Notes under the pieces: model-generated
Database searches by the model: none
What the model saw: the letters and a program-made list of their open reading frames with translations, nothing else
What the model was told of the DNA's origin: nothing
Assembly (NCBI GenBank): GCA_965220425.1
Contig: OZ244830.1
Span: 4,030,001 to 4,094,000 of the forward strand
Origin: Azophilus sp965220425
GTDB taxonomy: Bacteria > Pseudomonadota > Gammaproteobacteria > Pseudomonadales > Azotimanducaceae
DNA: 64,000 nucleotides
Direction of reading: 5' to 3'
Program-made: the position numbers and the translations under genes
Shown here: positions 1-9,174 of the stretch, piece by piece
Position numbering within the stretch: position 1 is the stretch's first letter
How the letters are laid out: every line of letters begins with the position of its first letter

Positions 1-3000
1 TCGCCTGTTCTTCCCGTACGTACTTGCCCAGTAACCGGGCAAAGTTACCGTAGGTGCGTGGGTGAATGCCCTGATTCAGCAGTTCCCCTTCCGGCGCTAC
101 TGCCGCGGCATCCGAGCCGAAACCGAGCCAGGGCAGGGCCACTTTCCGCTTCATGTTTTCTTCGCTCATGATGAAGTAGATGGCGCGCGTCCCGGCGCTG
201 TCTTCCAGCACCAGGTCCAACGCGGCCTCTTCCACTGTCGTAGCGCGCATGGCCGCGACTTCCGCCAGTGTCCTGCCCGCAAGTTGTTTCAGTTCAGGCG
301 TTTCGAAGTCTGTGAGCAGCACACCCTCCGGACCCGCGGCCACGAGCAGGTTTTCCCACGCATCGCTCGGGTTGCGCATCTCTTCGAGAATGCTGGCGCG
401 GGCATCGGCGTCGCCGAGCCGCGCCAGGAGCTGCTCGATGCCTCCGTCCGAAGCCCAGGGGGGAATGACCGCGGCCAGGCCCGTCGCGCCCGCGATGTAG
501 GTGTACATGTCGGCGGTAATACGCAGGCCCTCCGCACGGGCGGCTTCGATCATTCCCACGACGCTGTCGAATTTTTCCCAGTTCGGCTTGCCGGAGAACT
601 TCAGGTGATAGATCTCCGCGGGAACGCCGGCCGCACGGGCAATGGCGATGAGTTCCCGGACCGCGTCCTCGATGTTGGCGCCTTCGCTGCGCATGTGCGA
701 GATGTACATGCCGCCGTACTCCCCGACCACCTTCGCCAGTTCGATCAATTCCTCGGTGCCGGCGAAGAAGGCCGGCGGATAGATCAGCGAACTGCCCACG
801 CCCATGGCGCCCTCCTCCATGGCCTGCCGGGTCGCCTCGCGCATGGCCTGCATCTCTTCGGGCGTGGGGGCGCGATTGTCTGCCCCCAGTTCGTTCATGC
901 GCAGCGTGGTGGCGCCGACGAAGGAGGCGACATTGGGGGATACGCCCCGCTGCGCCAGCCACTCGAGAAACTCGCCCAGGGTCTGCCAGGGCGGAGGATC
1001 GCCATCGTTCAGATCCAGCAGTTGGGTAAGCATGTCGGGTAAACCCGAGTCCGCCAGCGGACCCATGCTGGTACCCTCGCCGAACACCTCGAGGGTCACG
1101 CCCTGAACCAGGTCGCTCACACCGCGCCCGTCGTCGATGAGGCTTCCCGCAGCCCAGCTCAGCATGTTGATGAACCCGGGAGATACCGCCATGCCCTTTG
1201 CATCGACCATTCGGTCGGCGGTGGCCTGATTCAGGTTGCCGACCGCCGTGATGCGGTCACCGGTGATGGCCAGGTCACCCGCCGTACCCGGGCGGCCGCT
1301 CCCGTCGTACAGGGCGCCCCCGCGGATGATGATGTCGTGGTGAGCGAGGTTGGCCTGGGCATCGATCCAGCGCTGGATGCGGCCGTCCAGAACCTTCAGG
1401 GGCAGCGACCCGCCGCTGAGTACCTGCACGTGGAAATCGCGCAGGTCGAACCGGTCCTTAAGCGTATTCTCGGCGCGCCGGCGCAGTTCGCGGATTTTCA
1501 GCTCGCCGTGCTTGTAGGCCGTCGCCTGGCCCGGATAGGTGATGTAGCGGTCGACTTCCGCGATCACGTTGGTTCGGGTCAGCCCCGTGTTGGCCAGCAT
1601 GAAGTCGATGGCCGCCTCCCGCGTCCAGCCCAAGGCGTGCAGGCCGGTATCGACGACGAGGCGCGCCGCGCGCCACATGTCGTAGATCAGCCGGCCGAAG
1701 CGCTCGTAGGGCGTGGTGTAGGCGCCCATTTCCTCGCCGAGGAATTCGCTGTACAGACCCCAGCCCTCGCCGAAGGCGTGGAAATAGTAGATGCGCCGCC
1801 AGTCCGGGAGACTGTCGTTCTCGCCCTGGAAGGAGATCTGCAGGTGATGGCCCGGCACCGACTCGTGCAGGCCCAGGGCGGGAAGCTCGTAGAGCGGCCG
1901 GCTCGGCAGATCGTGGAGGTTCACGAAGTATTGACCCGCACGCGTGCCGTCCACGGCGCCGGGCTGGTAATAGGCGGTGGTGGTCAAGGGCGCAATCTGT
2001 TCCGGCACCACGCTGATGCCGTAGGGATTGCCGGGGAGCCGGGAGAAGAACCGCGGCAACCGGGCCTCGATGGTCTTGGCGATCCAGGCGATGCGGTGCA
2101 GATAGGATTCTTCGTCGCTGGCGTAGAACCGCGGGTCGGAGCGCAGGAAGGCGAGGAAGTCCGCGAAGTCGCCCTCGAAATCCACCTCTGTCATCACCGC
2201 TTCCATTTCCCGGCGGATGCGGCCGACTTCACGGCGGCCCAGGGCGTGTATGGCATGGGCGTCCGTGTCCAGGCTCGTGTAGTAGCGCAGGGCGTGGTCG
2301 TAGGCCTCCCGCCCGCCTGGCAGCGAGGAGAGCCCCACAGAGGCGCGGCAGGCCGGCCGATAGCTCTCCGCAAAGAACTCCGCGAATGCCTTGTAGGCAG
2401 GGTTGATCACCTCTTCGATCACCCCCAGGGCCTGCGCGCGCAGCTCTGCTTGCGTCGCCGCGGCAATGGATTCGGGCATGCCGCCGAACGGCCGCGCGAA
2501 AACGCTCGCTTCGGGCGTTGCAGCAACGTAATCGGCGATAGACTTCTCAAAACCCGTGAGCGACTCGCAGGGCTGCGTATAGCCGCTCTCTACGCCTGCG
2601 CGCAACAGGTCCAGGTTCTGCCGGGCGTAAGTGCCGAATCCGCCCAACCGCGCCAGCAGATCGCGGTAGTTCTGCTCGGAAGAATACGGCATCGCCAGAA
2701 TCAGGTCGGCAAAACGACTGTGCCAGCCACCGAGGGAATTGAACGTGAAATAACGGGTATCGAAATCCAGGTTGCGCCGCTCGTGGGTCAGCATCCATTC
2801 GAAGGCTTCATGGTGTTCGCGATTGGCCGGGCCGAGCTGCCCGGCATCGATCTCCGCCAGCCGGGCGATGGTCCCGTCGAGCCTGGCAACGTTGGCCGCG
2901 AGCGCTTCGGGGCTGAGATCATCGACCCGGTCCCGGTAACGGGTCTCTCCCCACAGGGTCGCGGCCAGGGGCGCGGCCCGCACCTGGGCTTCCCAGTAGT

Positions 3001-3124
3001 CCTCCATGAGGTTTTCCAGCGCTTCGTCAGCGGGCGAGGCATGCGCCGCTGCACCGGTGAGCAGGAGGACTGCGAGGGTGAGGCCCTGCCATGGGCCGGT
3101 GCGAGCCAGGTGTTGTGCGGTCAT
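1..3124 (-). CDS. DUF885 peptidase / D-aminoacylase-like amidohydrolase fusion, exported, partial at 3' end
   Basis: One open frame without stops runs from an ATG at 3124 to the window edge (1041 codons seen). Residues 1-30 form a signal peptide (TLAVLLLTGAAAHA, then SPADEAL). Residues about 30-590 match the DUF885 family, including its hallmark HESVPGHHLQ at 420-429, which is the presumed metal-binding peptidase site. From residue 595 (HHDIIIRGGALYDGSG) the protein continues as an amidohydrolase of the N-acyl-D-amino-acid deacylase type, with PGFINMLSW, EVFGEGTSMGP, SHMRSEG and EIYHLKFSG. The usual first metal motif HxH after PGFID is absent (MLSW instead); I recall this from a related subfamily, so I do not call the domain dead. 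A periplasmic peptide-degrading role is inferred. The C-terminus lies outside the window. Confidence 0.8.
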   Translation of the reverse strand, partial: MTAQHLARTGPWQGLTLAVLLLTGAAAHASPADEALENLMEDYWEAQVRAAPLAATLWGETRYRDRVDDLSPEALAANVARLDGTIARLAEIDAGQLGPANREHHEAFEWMLTHERRNLDFDTRYFTFNSLGGWHSRFADLILAMPYSSEQNYRDLLARLGGFGTYARQNLDLLRAGVESGYTQPCESLTGFEKSIADYVAATPEASVFARPFGGMPESIAAATQAELRAQALGVIEEVINPAYKAFAEFFAESYRPACRASVGLSSLPGGREAYDHALRYYTSLDTDAHAIHALGRREVGRIRREMEAVMTEVDFEGDFADFLAFLRSDPRFYASDEESYLHRIAWIAKTIEARLPRFFSRLPGNPYGISVVPEQIAPLTTTAYYQPGAVDGTRAGQYFVNLHDLPSRPLYELPALGLHESVPGHHLQISFQGENDSLPDWRRIYYFHAFGEGWGLYSEFLGEEMGAYTTPYERFGRLIYDMWRAARLVVDTGLHALGWTREAAIDFMLANTGLTRTNVIAEVDRYITYPGQATAYKHGELKIRELRRRAENTLKDRFDLRDFHVQVLSGGSLPLKVLDGRIQRWIDAQANLAHHDIIIRGGALYDGSGRPGTAGDLAITGDRITAVGNLNQATADRMVDAKGMAVSPGFINMLSWAAGSLIDDGRGVSDLVQGVTLEVFGEGTSMGPLADSGLPDMLTQLLDLNDGDPPPWQTLGEFLEWLAQRGVSPNVASFVGATTLRMNELGADNRAPTPEEMQAMREATRQAMEEGAMGVGSSLIYPPAFFAGTEELIELAKVVGEYGGMYISHMRSEGANIEDAVRELIAIARAAGVPAEIYHLKFSGKPNWEKFDSVVGMIEAARAEGLRITADMYTYIAGATGLAAVIPPWASDGGIEQLLARLGDADARASILEEMRNPSDAWENLLVAAGPEGVLLTDFETPELKQLAGRTLAEVAAMRATTVEEAALDLVLEDSAGTRAIYFIMSEENMKRKVALPWLGFGSDAAAVAPEGELLNQGIHPRTYGNFARLLGKYVREEQA

Positions 3125-3156
3125 GGTTTCAGCCTGCGGGATTGGGAGGAGGGGGG

Positions 3157-3229
3157 TGCCGGAAGGCGGACTCGAACCGCCGACCTACTGATTACGAATC
3201 AGCCGCTCTACCGTCTGAGCTATTCCGGC
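3157..3229 (-). tRNA. tRNA-Thr(CGT)
   Basis: The minus strand folds as a tRNA. The acceptor stem is GCCGGAA/TTCCGGC, the D-arm contains AGCTCAG..GGTAGAGC, the anticodon loop TTCGTAA gives anticodon CGT (codon ACG), and the T-arm is GGCGGTTCGAGTCCGCC. CCA is not fully encoded: the discriminator A is followed by CCC. It lies 33 bp upstream of the start of the DUF885 fusion gene and 59 bp after the pilin stop. Confidence 0.93.
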
Positions 3230-3288
3230 ACTGGGAAGGGCGCGCAGGATAGCGCCTTTCGGCGGTGCCTGAAAGGCGGCAGGGATGC

Positions 3289-3705
3289 TCAGCAGCGTGT
3301 TCTTGCCGGCATCTCCATGCAGACACGGGTGCCTTCCGCGGAGACCGCGGTGACCCGGTAGGAATCGTCGTCGCCCGGCGCAATGCTGTAGACGGCGCCG
3401 TCGTCGGATTTGGGGCGCCAGCCGATCGTTTCGGAGATTGCGTCAATATCCACCGCCGTTTGCAGATAGCCCCCGGTTCGCAAGCGATAGTCTTCCTGGA
3501 ACACTTCCATCGTGGCGACATTGGCCGCGAGCGCCCCTTCCCGGGAAGTCCGGACGTACCCGTCGTAGGCGGGAAGCGCAAGGGCCGCGATCAGCGCGAC
3601 GATCGCGACGACAACCATCAATTCGAGCAACGTGAAACCGGCGGACTCAGGTTCGCGCCGCCGGGTCAGACCGGCCCGCTCCGCGCCGAATCGTGAATTG
3701 CCCAT
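3289..3705 (-). CDS. Type IV pilin-like protein (PilE-type minor pilin)
   Basis: The 138-residue protein has a prepilin leader of about 23 residues ending in G, followed by FTLLELMVVVAIVALIAALALPAY. That is the class III cleavage/methylation site with the Glu5 typical of type IVa pilins and the hydrophobic N-terminal helix. A cysteine pair near the C-terminus (VCMEMPARTRC) would form the D-loop disulfide. The protein would be processed by the PilD peptidase encoded at 7805 and placed in the pilus fibre or tip. The leader is longer than usual, so a start inside it is possible, but the ATG at 3705 is preceded by GGAAGGA. It lies 54 bp downstream of the larger pilin gene and is probably co-transcribed. 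Confidence 0.82.
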   Translation of the reverse strand: MGNSRFGAERAGLTRRREPESAGFTLLELMVVVAIVALIAALALPAYDGYVRTSREGALAANVATMEVFQEDYRLRTGGYLQTAVDIDAISETIGWRPKSDDGAVYSIAPGDDDSYRVTAVSAEGTRVCMEMPARTRC

Positions 3706-3759
3706 GGCGATCGAGTCCTTCCGGGTGGAAGAAATGCGGGGGACGGGCGGACGCGAGAA

Positions 3760-4230
3760 TCAGATGTCACCCCAGTTCGCGTTTCGAGTGTCCACTGCGG
3801 CAAACCCGTAGATTACCGGCCGTTCAAAAGTAACTGTCCAGTCGCCGCCGGCCAGGGTGCCGGTTACCGCTACTCCAATCGCACCGGTGTTGCCGTCGCC
3901 GTTGCCTTCCACATAAGGGTCGCCGCCGCCGGGAGCGGTGCCCCCATTGGCGTTCAGCACGGCCACCAGCCCGGCCTGGGTGTAGTTACCCGTCGCGTCC
4001 GCGTCAGCCAGATTCGCGAACCGGCCCACAGCCAGATCGGTTTGCACCTTGCGCAGCTCCACCCCGGCAAACCGGATGGCGCCCTCGTAGTGGGAGGTCA
4101 CCTTGGTCATGTTGGAGTTCTCCACGTAGTCCTGGTAAGCGGGAATCGAAATCGCGGCCAGGACGCCGATGATCGCGATGACGATCATGACTTCGATCAG
4201 GGTGAATCCCTCGGTAGCGGTGCGTTTCAT
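3760..4230 (-). CDS. pilA: Type IV major pilin-like protein PilA
   Basis: The protein is about 156 residues with a short basic leader MKRTATEG, then FTLIEVMIVIAIIGVLAAISIPAYQDYVENS: a canonical type IVa prepilin cleavage site, Glu5 and N-terminal helix. The globular part is Gly/Asn/Ala-rich and no C-terminal cysteine pair is seen, so the D-region is unusual. I chose the ATG at 4230, which has GAGGAG 11 nt upstream, over the in-frame TTG at 4236. The gene is divergent from pilB and heads a two-pilin unit. Major-subunit status is inferred from similarity and position, not proven. Confidence 0.82.
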   Translation of the reverse strand: MKRTATEGFTLIEVMIVIAIIGVLAAISIPAYQDYVENSNMTKVTSHYEGAIRFAGVELRKVQTDLAVGRFANLADADATGNYTQAGLVAVLNANGGTAPGGGDPYVEGNGDGNTGAIGVAVTGTLAGGDWTVTFERPVIYGFAAVDTRNANWGDI

Positions 4231-4647
4231 CGTCAATCAGGCTCCTCGGTTGAATGGCCGGTCGATCCGGGCAGAGCGGCATTTCGTACAAATCTCCCGC
4301 ACCAATCTAGCCCCGGCGAATCGCGATTCATGCCGGACAGGCAACCCCTCAACGTTGAGCATTCCGCAGTGCACGGTGTACGCCATTGGCCATACCGTCT
4401 TTGCCTCGTCCCGAGAATCAGCGCAAACCTGCCGTGGCGATAATCGAGGAGTTGCCCGGTTGTAAAGCGGAGCAACGCCCACTGCCGGTCGACCGGCCGT
4501 TCGGGCCCGGACCGCGGCGCCGATACGGGCATTGGCTGCCACAAATTGCAGCCTTGCTCCCATTGTTCCGCCCCGCCCTCCGGGCAACACTGACCAGGCA
4601 CGGCCCGCCGCACGCCATATACCCGAAGACTGGAACGAAACAAGAGC
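4231..4647. other. Divergent intergenic region between pilA and pilB
   Basis: About 415 bp separates the divergent pilin and pilB genes and must hold both promoters. I looked for a sigma-54 type GG-N10-GC element ahead of pilA and found none with correct spacing. No coding potential on either strand looks real. Confidence 0.5.
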
Positions 4648-6294
4648 ATGCCCATTGTGAGTTTCACGCACCCGCCAGTAGACTCTGAACGGATCTCAGC
4701 GCCACGCATCCCGGCCGTTGGCGCCGCCAGGGAGTTCGGGCTGCCGCTCCTCGACCTGGCCGCTTTCGACCCTGACTTCCTGCCACGGGATCTGTTCAGC
4801 GAACCGTTGACGCCGGAACACCGGGTTCTGCCCCTGATGAAGCGCGGCAAGCACCTTTTCGTGGCGATTTCCGATCCTTCGAACCTGCAAGCCCTCGACG
4901 ATCTGCGCTTCCGAACCGGCCTCGACGTCGAACCCGTGCTGGTCGAGCAGGACAAACTCGCCGCATTGATCGGCCGCTTGTCGAAGCCGGCCCGTAACGA
5001 AGGGCTTGGCGATCTCGAAGGCGACGATCTCGATGAATTCGATATGGCCGCCTTCGATGCCGACGAAGAGGAACAGCAGTCCGAGGCGGCAAGCCCGGCC
5101 GACGACGCGCCCGTTGTCCGCTTCGTGAACAAGATGCTGCTCGATGCCATCAAGCGGGGCGTTTCCGACATTCACTTCGAACCCTACGCGTCGAGCTACC
5201 GGGTGCGGTTCCGCACCGACGGCATCCTGCACCAGGCTTCGGCGCCCCCGGCTCACCTCGGCAAGCGCCTGGCTGCCCGGCTCAAGGTGATGTCTGCGCT
5301 TGACATCTCCGAGCGCCGGATACCCCAGGACGGCCGCATCAAGATGAAACTCTCCAGAACGCGTGCCATCGATTTCCGCGTGAATACCCTGCCGACGTTG
5401 TGGGGCGAGAAGGTGGTACTGCGGGTTCTGGACCCGGACAGCACCCGGATGGGCATCGACACGCTAGGCTTCGATGCGGCCCAGAAGGCGCTGTTCCTGG
5501 AAGCCCTGCAACGCCCCCAGGGAATGATCCTGGTCACCGGCCCCACCGGCAGCGGCAAGACGGTCACCCTGTATTCCGGCCTCAACCTGCTCAACACGCC
5601 GGAGCGGAACATCGCGACGGCGGAGGATCCGGTGGAGATCAACCTGGACGGCATCAACCAGGTCAATGTCAATCCAAAAGTCGGGCTCGACTTCGCTGCG
5701 GCGCTGCGCGCCTTTCTGCGCCAAGACCCCGACGTGGTCATGGTCGGCGAAATCCGCGATTTCGAGACCGCCGAGATCGCGGTCAAGGCGGCGCAAACGG
5801 GCCACCTCGTGCTTTCTTCCCTGCATACGAACTCCGCCGCCGCAACGCTCAACCGGCTCGGCAACATGGGTATCCCGGCCTTCAATCTGGCGACGTCGGT
5901 AGACCTGATCGTCGCCCAGCGCCTTGCCCGGCGGTTGTGCACCCGATGCCGGGAAGAAGCGACTCCGCCACCCGAAACCTTGCTGGCGGAGGGGTTCGCG
6001 CCCGCGGAGGTCTCCGCGGGTTTCCAACTCTATCAGCCGGGCAAAGGCGGCTGCGAAGCCTGCAACAACGGCTACCGGGGACGGGTTGGCATCTACGAGG
6101 TCGTGAAGATCACGCCGTCCCTGTCCCGGCTGATCCTGAAGGAAGCCGATGCCATGCAGTTGGCCGAACAGGCAGGCGCCGAAGGCTTCAAGGACCTGAG
6201 ACGCTCGGGACTGGACAATGCCCTCCGGGGCGTGACGAGCCTCGCCGAAATCAACCGGGTAACCACCGGCCATCAATCCGGACACGCATCGTGA
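4648..6294 (+). CDS. pilB: Type IV pilus extension ATPase PilB
   Basis: The 548-residue GspE/PilB secretion ATPase powers pilin polymerisation at the inner membrane. An N-terminal MshEN/GspE_N-type region covers residues about 25-110. It is followed by a short acidic linker and the ADDAPVVRFVNKMLLDAI segment that starts the ATPase N2 domain. The Walker A GPTGSGKT is at 298-305. The Asp/His boxes follow (AEDPVEINLDGINQVNVNP; LRQDPDVVMVGEIRD; TGHLVLSSLHTNSA), then a zinc tetracysteine motif (CTRC...CEAC) and GRVGIYEVV. Compared with Pseudomonas PilB the first 20-30 residues are shorter or diverged, so the true start could lie elsewhere. pilC follows after a repeat element. Confidence 0.95.
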   Translation: MPIVSFTHPPVDSERISAPRIPAVGAAREFGLPLLDLAAFDPDFLPRDLFSEPLTPEHRVLPLMKRGKHLFVAISDPSNLQALDDLRFRTGLDVEPVLVEQDKLAALIGRLSKPARNEGLGDLEGDDLDEFDMAAFDADEEEQQSEAASPADDAPVVRFVNKMLLDAIKRGVSDIHFEPYASSYRVRFRTDGILHQASAPPAHLGKRLAARLKVMSALDISERRIPQDGRIKMKLSRTRAIDFRVNTLPTLWGEKVVLRVLDPDSTRMGIDTLGFDAAQKALFLEALQRPQGMILVTGPTGSGKTVTLYSGLNLLNTPERNIATAEDPVEINLDGINQVNVNPKVGLDFAAALRAFLRQDPDVVMVGEIRDFETAEIAVKAAQTGHLVLSSLHTNSAAATLNRLGNMGIPAFNLATSVDLIVAQRLARRLCTRCREEATPPPETLLAEGFAPAEVSAGFQLYQPGKGGCEACNNGYRGRVGIYEVVKITPSLSRLILKEADAMQLAEQAGAEGFKDLRRSGLDNALRGVTSLAEINRVTTGHQSGHAS

Positions 6295-6314
6295 GTGCGG
6301 CGGAGCCGACAACG

Positions 6315-6498
6315 CTAGCCCGCATCCGTCACCAACTTTCGTCGCGAGGGCGTCGAGGCGCCGTCCTGCGTGGCCGCGCGGACCGGAGGACGGTGCAGGC
6401 ATACTCGACAGTATGTCAAACCGGCCGCAGGGAGCACGGCCGCGCTTACGCGATGCATCGGCGTCCGCAGCAGGAAGTTGGTGACGGATGCGGGCTAG
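6315..6498. repeat. Palindromic repeat element, copy A (long terminal inverted repeats)
   Basis: This 184-bp element lies between pilB and pilC. Its ends are perfect 24-bp inverted repeats, beginning ctagcccgcatccgtcacca and ending with the reverse complement. Just inside, the left arm reads gtcgcgagggcgtcgaggcg and the right arm gcatcggcgtccgcagcag, which is the reverse orientation of copy C at 17801. About 60 bp in the middle are private to this copy. It has the form of a MITE or large REP-type element and carries no gene. Confidence 0.85.
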
Positions 6499-6613
6499 GC
6501 GCCGCAGAGAAGAGAACCGCGGAATCCTCGATTGCGCGGCTCTGCCCAATGACAGCAGTGGCGCCGGACTTCCGGCGCGTTTCTCCCAAGTTCGTATTTG
6601 CCGTGGCCGGCCC

Positions 6614-7690
6614 ATGAGCGGTTTCTCGTTCCGCTTCGGTAGCGGCGGCAAACCGAAACCCGCCGATATCGCTCTTTTCACTCGCCAGATGGCAACCATG
6701 CTGCGCGCCGGCGTGCCGCTGGTACAGTCGTTCGACATCGTCGCCGACGGTTTCGACAAGCCCGGCGTTGCCACGCTCATACGCGCCGTACGCGCCGAGG
6801 TGTCCGCCGGGGCCAGCCTCGCCGACGCATTGCGCGCCCATCCCCGCAACTTCGATGCCCTCTACTGCAGTCTCGTCCACGCCGGCGAGCAGGCGGGCGC
6901 CCTGGAAACGATGCTTGACCGGGTCGCTACCTACCAGGAGAAAACCCAGTCGCTGAAGGCGCGGGTGCGAAAGGCATTGACCTATCCGGCCGCCGTTATC
7001 ATAGTGGCCCTTGTCGTGAGCGGTATCCTGCTGATCGAGGTCGTGCCGCAGTTTCAGGAAATATTCTCCGGGTTCGGCGCGGACCTGCCTCCCTTCACCC
7101 TGTTTGTCATCGGCATCTCCGAGGCATTGCGGAACTGGTGGCCGCTGGCCTGCGGCAGCATCGTCGCGGCGGTCGCCGGGCTGATCGCGGCACGCCGTCG
7201 TTTACCCGGGTTCCGGAACATCTGCGACCGGCTGGCCCTGAAACTGCCGGTCCTGGGGGGCATCGTCGAGAAGTCCGCCGTGGCCCGATACGCCCGTACG
7301 CTGGCAACCACTTTCGCCGCCGGAGTACCGTTGATCGATGCACTGCGGTCCGTTTCCGGAGCCACCGGCAACACGGTCTACCAACAGGCGGTAGCCGGCC
7401 TGCGCGACAGCGTCTCAACCGGCCAGCCGTTGTACGTATCGATGCGCAGATCGGGCGTTTTCCCCAACATGGTGGTGCAGATGGTCGCCGTCGGCGAGGA
7501 GGCCGGCGCCCTGGACGACATGCTGGCCAAGTCAGCCGCCTACTACGAAGAGCAGGTGGACAATGCGGTCGACAACCTGACAACGCTCATGGAACCCATG
7601 ATCATGGCGGTACTCGGCATCCTGGTGGGCGGACTGGTGATCGCCATGTACCTGCCGATATTTCAGCTCGGATCGGTCGTCTCCGGGTGA
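6614..7690 (+). CDS. pilC: Type IV pilus inner-membrane platform protein PilC, N-terminally short
   Basis: From the ATG at 6614 the 358-residue product matches PilC/GspF throughout, starting at the linker before the first T2SSF domain (KPADIALFTRQMATMLRAGVPLVQSFDIV). It keeps both GspF domains (residues about 22-145 and 225-345) and the membrane segments PAAVIIVALVVSGILLIEVVP, WPLACGSIVAAVAGLIA and the C-terminal MAVLGILVGGLVIAMYLP. Homologues are about 405 residues. The N-terminal 45-50 residues, usually containing FxWEGxDxxG, are missing, and the frame upstream of 6614 does not encode them. Repeat copy A occupies the space where they should be. Whether the short protein still supports pilus assembly is unknown. 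Confidence 0.85.
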   Translation: MSGFSFRFGSGGKPKPADIALFTRQMATMLRAGVPLVQSFDIVADGFDKPGVATLIRAVRAEVSAGASLADALRAHPRNFDALYCSLVHAGEQAGALETMLDRVATYQEKTQSLKARVRKALTYPAAVIIVALVVSGILLIEVVPQFQEIFSGFGADLPPFTLFVIGISEALRNWWPLACGSIVAAVAGLIAARRRLPGFRNICDRLALKLPVLGGIVEKSAVARYARTLATTFAAGVPLIDALRSVSGATGNTVYQQAVAGLRDSVSTGQPLYVSMRRSGVFPNMVVQMVAVGEEAGALDDMLAKSAAYYEEQVDNAVDNLTTLMEPMIMAVLGILVGGLVIAMYLPIFQLGSVVSG

Positions 7691-7804
7691 GGACGCGATG
7701 ACTTCCGCGGAACCGAACTCACCCCGACCGGCAGCAACCGGCGCGCGGAAGCGCATGGCCCGCCACAGGTCCACAGTGGTCCCGTTGCCGGCGGCTCTGA
7801 CCCG

Positions 7805-8674
7805 ATGGAACTGAACGTCCTGATGATGCACGGCTGGGGCGGCGTGCTGCTGCTGGCGGTCGGCGGCCTGATCGTCGGCAGTTTCCTGAACGTGGTGATC
7901 TACCGGCTGCCGCTCATGCTCGAACGGGATTGGAAGCGCCAGGCTCGCGAACAACTGGAAACGGACGACGGGGCGAAGCCTGCGGAAACGGATGCGGCGC
8001 AGCTCAACCTTTTTCTTCCCGGGTCGCATTGCCCCTCCTGCGGATTCCGCATCAGGGCGGTCGAAAACATCCCGGTTCTGAGCTGGCTGGCATTGCGGGG
8101 GCTGTGCTCGAACTGCGGCGCGGCCATCTCCCCACGCTATCCGTTCGTGGAAGCCATCACTGCTTGTGCCGTCCTCGTCGCCTTCGCTGCATTCGGCTGG
8201 ACCTGGTTGGCGGTCGCCGCCGCAGGCTATACCTGCATGCTCATTGCGCTGGCCTGCATCGATTTCGATACCCAGCTACTGCCCGACCAGATGACGTTGA
8301 CGCTGTTGTGGGCCGGACTTCTCACCAACGCTCTCGGCGGTTTTACCGACCTGGCCTCGGCGGTGCTCGGCGCGGCCGGGGCATACCTGTTCCTATGGAG
8401 TGTCTACTGGATTTTCAAGTGGCTCACCGGCAAGGAAGGTATGGGATACGGCGATTTCAAGCTGTTCGCCGCCATCGGCGCCTGGCTCGGCTGGACGGCG
8501 CTGCCCGCGGTCATCCTCCTCTCCGCTGCCATCGGGCTCGCCTATGCGCTGGTGTCGATCCTGCAGCGGCGCCGAACCCGTCATCAGCCCCTACCCTTCG
8601 GTCCATTTCTGGCCATGGCCGGCTGGGGCGCACTGATGTTTCGCGAGACGGCGATGAACGCCTTGACGGGCTGA
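7805..8674 (+). CDS. pilD: Prepilin peptidase / N-methyltransferase PilD
   Basis: The 289-residue polytopic membrane protein cleaves and N-methylates type IV prepilins such as the two encoded at 3289 and 3760. The N-terminal segment GSFLNVVIYRLP is followed by a zinc-type cytoplasmic loop CPSC...CSNC, then the A24 aspartyl protease core with both catalytic Asp motifs (CIDFDTQLLPDQ and GMGYGDFKLFA). It follows pilC by 114 bp. In many gammaproteobacteria coaE and yacG come next; here the gene is followed at once by an IS-bearing insert. Confidence 0.95.
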   Translation: MELNVLMMHGWGGVLLLAVGGLIVGSFLNVVIYRLPLMLERDWKRQAREQLETDDGAKPAETDAAQLNLFLPGSHCPSCGFRIRAVENIPVLSWLALRGLCSNCGAAISPRYPFVEAITACAVLVAFAAFGWTWLAVAAAGYTCMLIALACIDFDTQLLPDQMTLTLLWAGLLTNALGGFTDLASAVLGAAGAYLFLWSVYWIFKWLTGKEGMGYGDFKLFAAIGAWLGWTALPAVILLSAAIGLAYALVSILQRRRTRHQPLPFGPFLAMAGWGALMFRETAMNALTG

Positions 8675-8749
8675 TATGTTTTGACCTGTCAACCCGTCTC
8701 AAGGAATTTCCTCACGTCCTCTTCTCCGGAATGAAAAAATTTGTTGTCG

Positions 8750-8886
8750 GCGCGGTGGATATGTGGGCGAGAGGCACGCGAGTGTGGGCAGGCGGTGGGC
8801 AACGCGCCAGCGTTGTCCACGGGCTGTCCACACGGCCCGAAGGGCGCGCGCCGGTCCGTAAGGACTCGTCCACATATCCACCGCGC
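8750..8886. repeat. 137-bp dyad with 17-bp arms
   Basis: The arms gcgcggtggatatgtgg (8750-8766) and ccacatatccaccgcgc (8870-8886) are perfect inverted repeats. The interior contains smaller GC-rich dyads such as ggcgcgcgccgg. There is no coding sequence. It could be a second MITE-like element or part of the folded non-coding end of the IS110 element. Confidence 0.65.
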
Positions 8887-8938
8887 TCTCGCACATTGCG
8901 ACGCTCGTACAATCATCGAAAGCGTCGTCATGGCGATG

Positions 8939-9161
8939 AGCGTGTTGGGTCAGGACAAGGCCGGGCTGATTGCGACGGTGGATCATGCTGATATGCGTGG
9001 ATTGGGTACCGACCGGACTTCACTACGTCGCGGAGCTGGCCTTTCTCTAGTGGCAGGGATCGCCGACCGGTACGCCCGTTCAGGGATCGTACCGACAGCA
9101 CCGGTTATAGCCCGAACAAGGGTTCTCCACACCGGCCCGATCCTGCCCTGACTCAACACGC
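8939..9161. repeat. Imperfect inverted repeat flanking the IS110 3' non-coding region
   Basis: gcgtgttgggtcaggacaag near 8940 and the reverse complement of a near copy (gcgtgttgagtcagggcagg) near 9161 face each other about 170 bp apart, just downstream of the transposase stop. Roughly 21 of 26 positions agree by eye. They may be structural arms of an IS-encoded RNA or remnants of nested elements. Confidence 0.5.
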
Positions 9162-9174
9162 CCAGACCTCCTCC

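Noticed and set aside
1337..3361. Long plus-strand frame (about 670 codons) over the DUF885 fusion and tRNA-Thr
   Set aside because: It runs antisense through a recognisable enzyme and through a tRNA; no family resemblance.
4231..4647. Possible sigma-54 promoter ahead of pilA
   Set aside because: The best TGG...TTTG candidate has the wrong spacing between the GG and GC-type elements.
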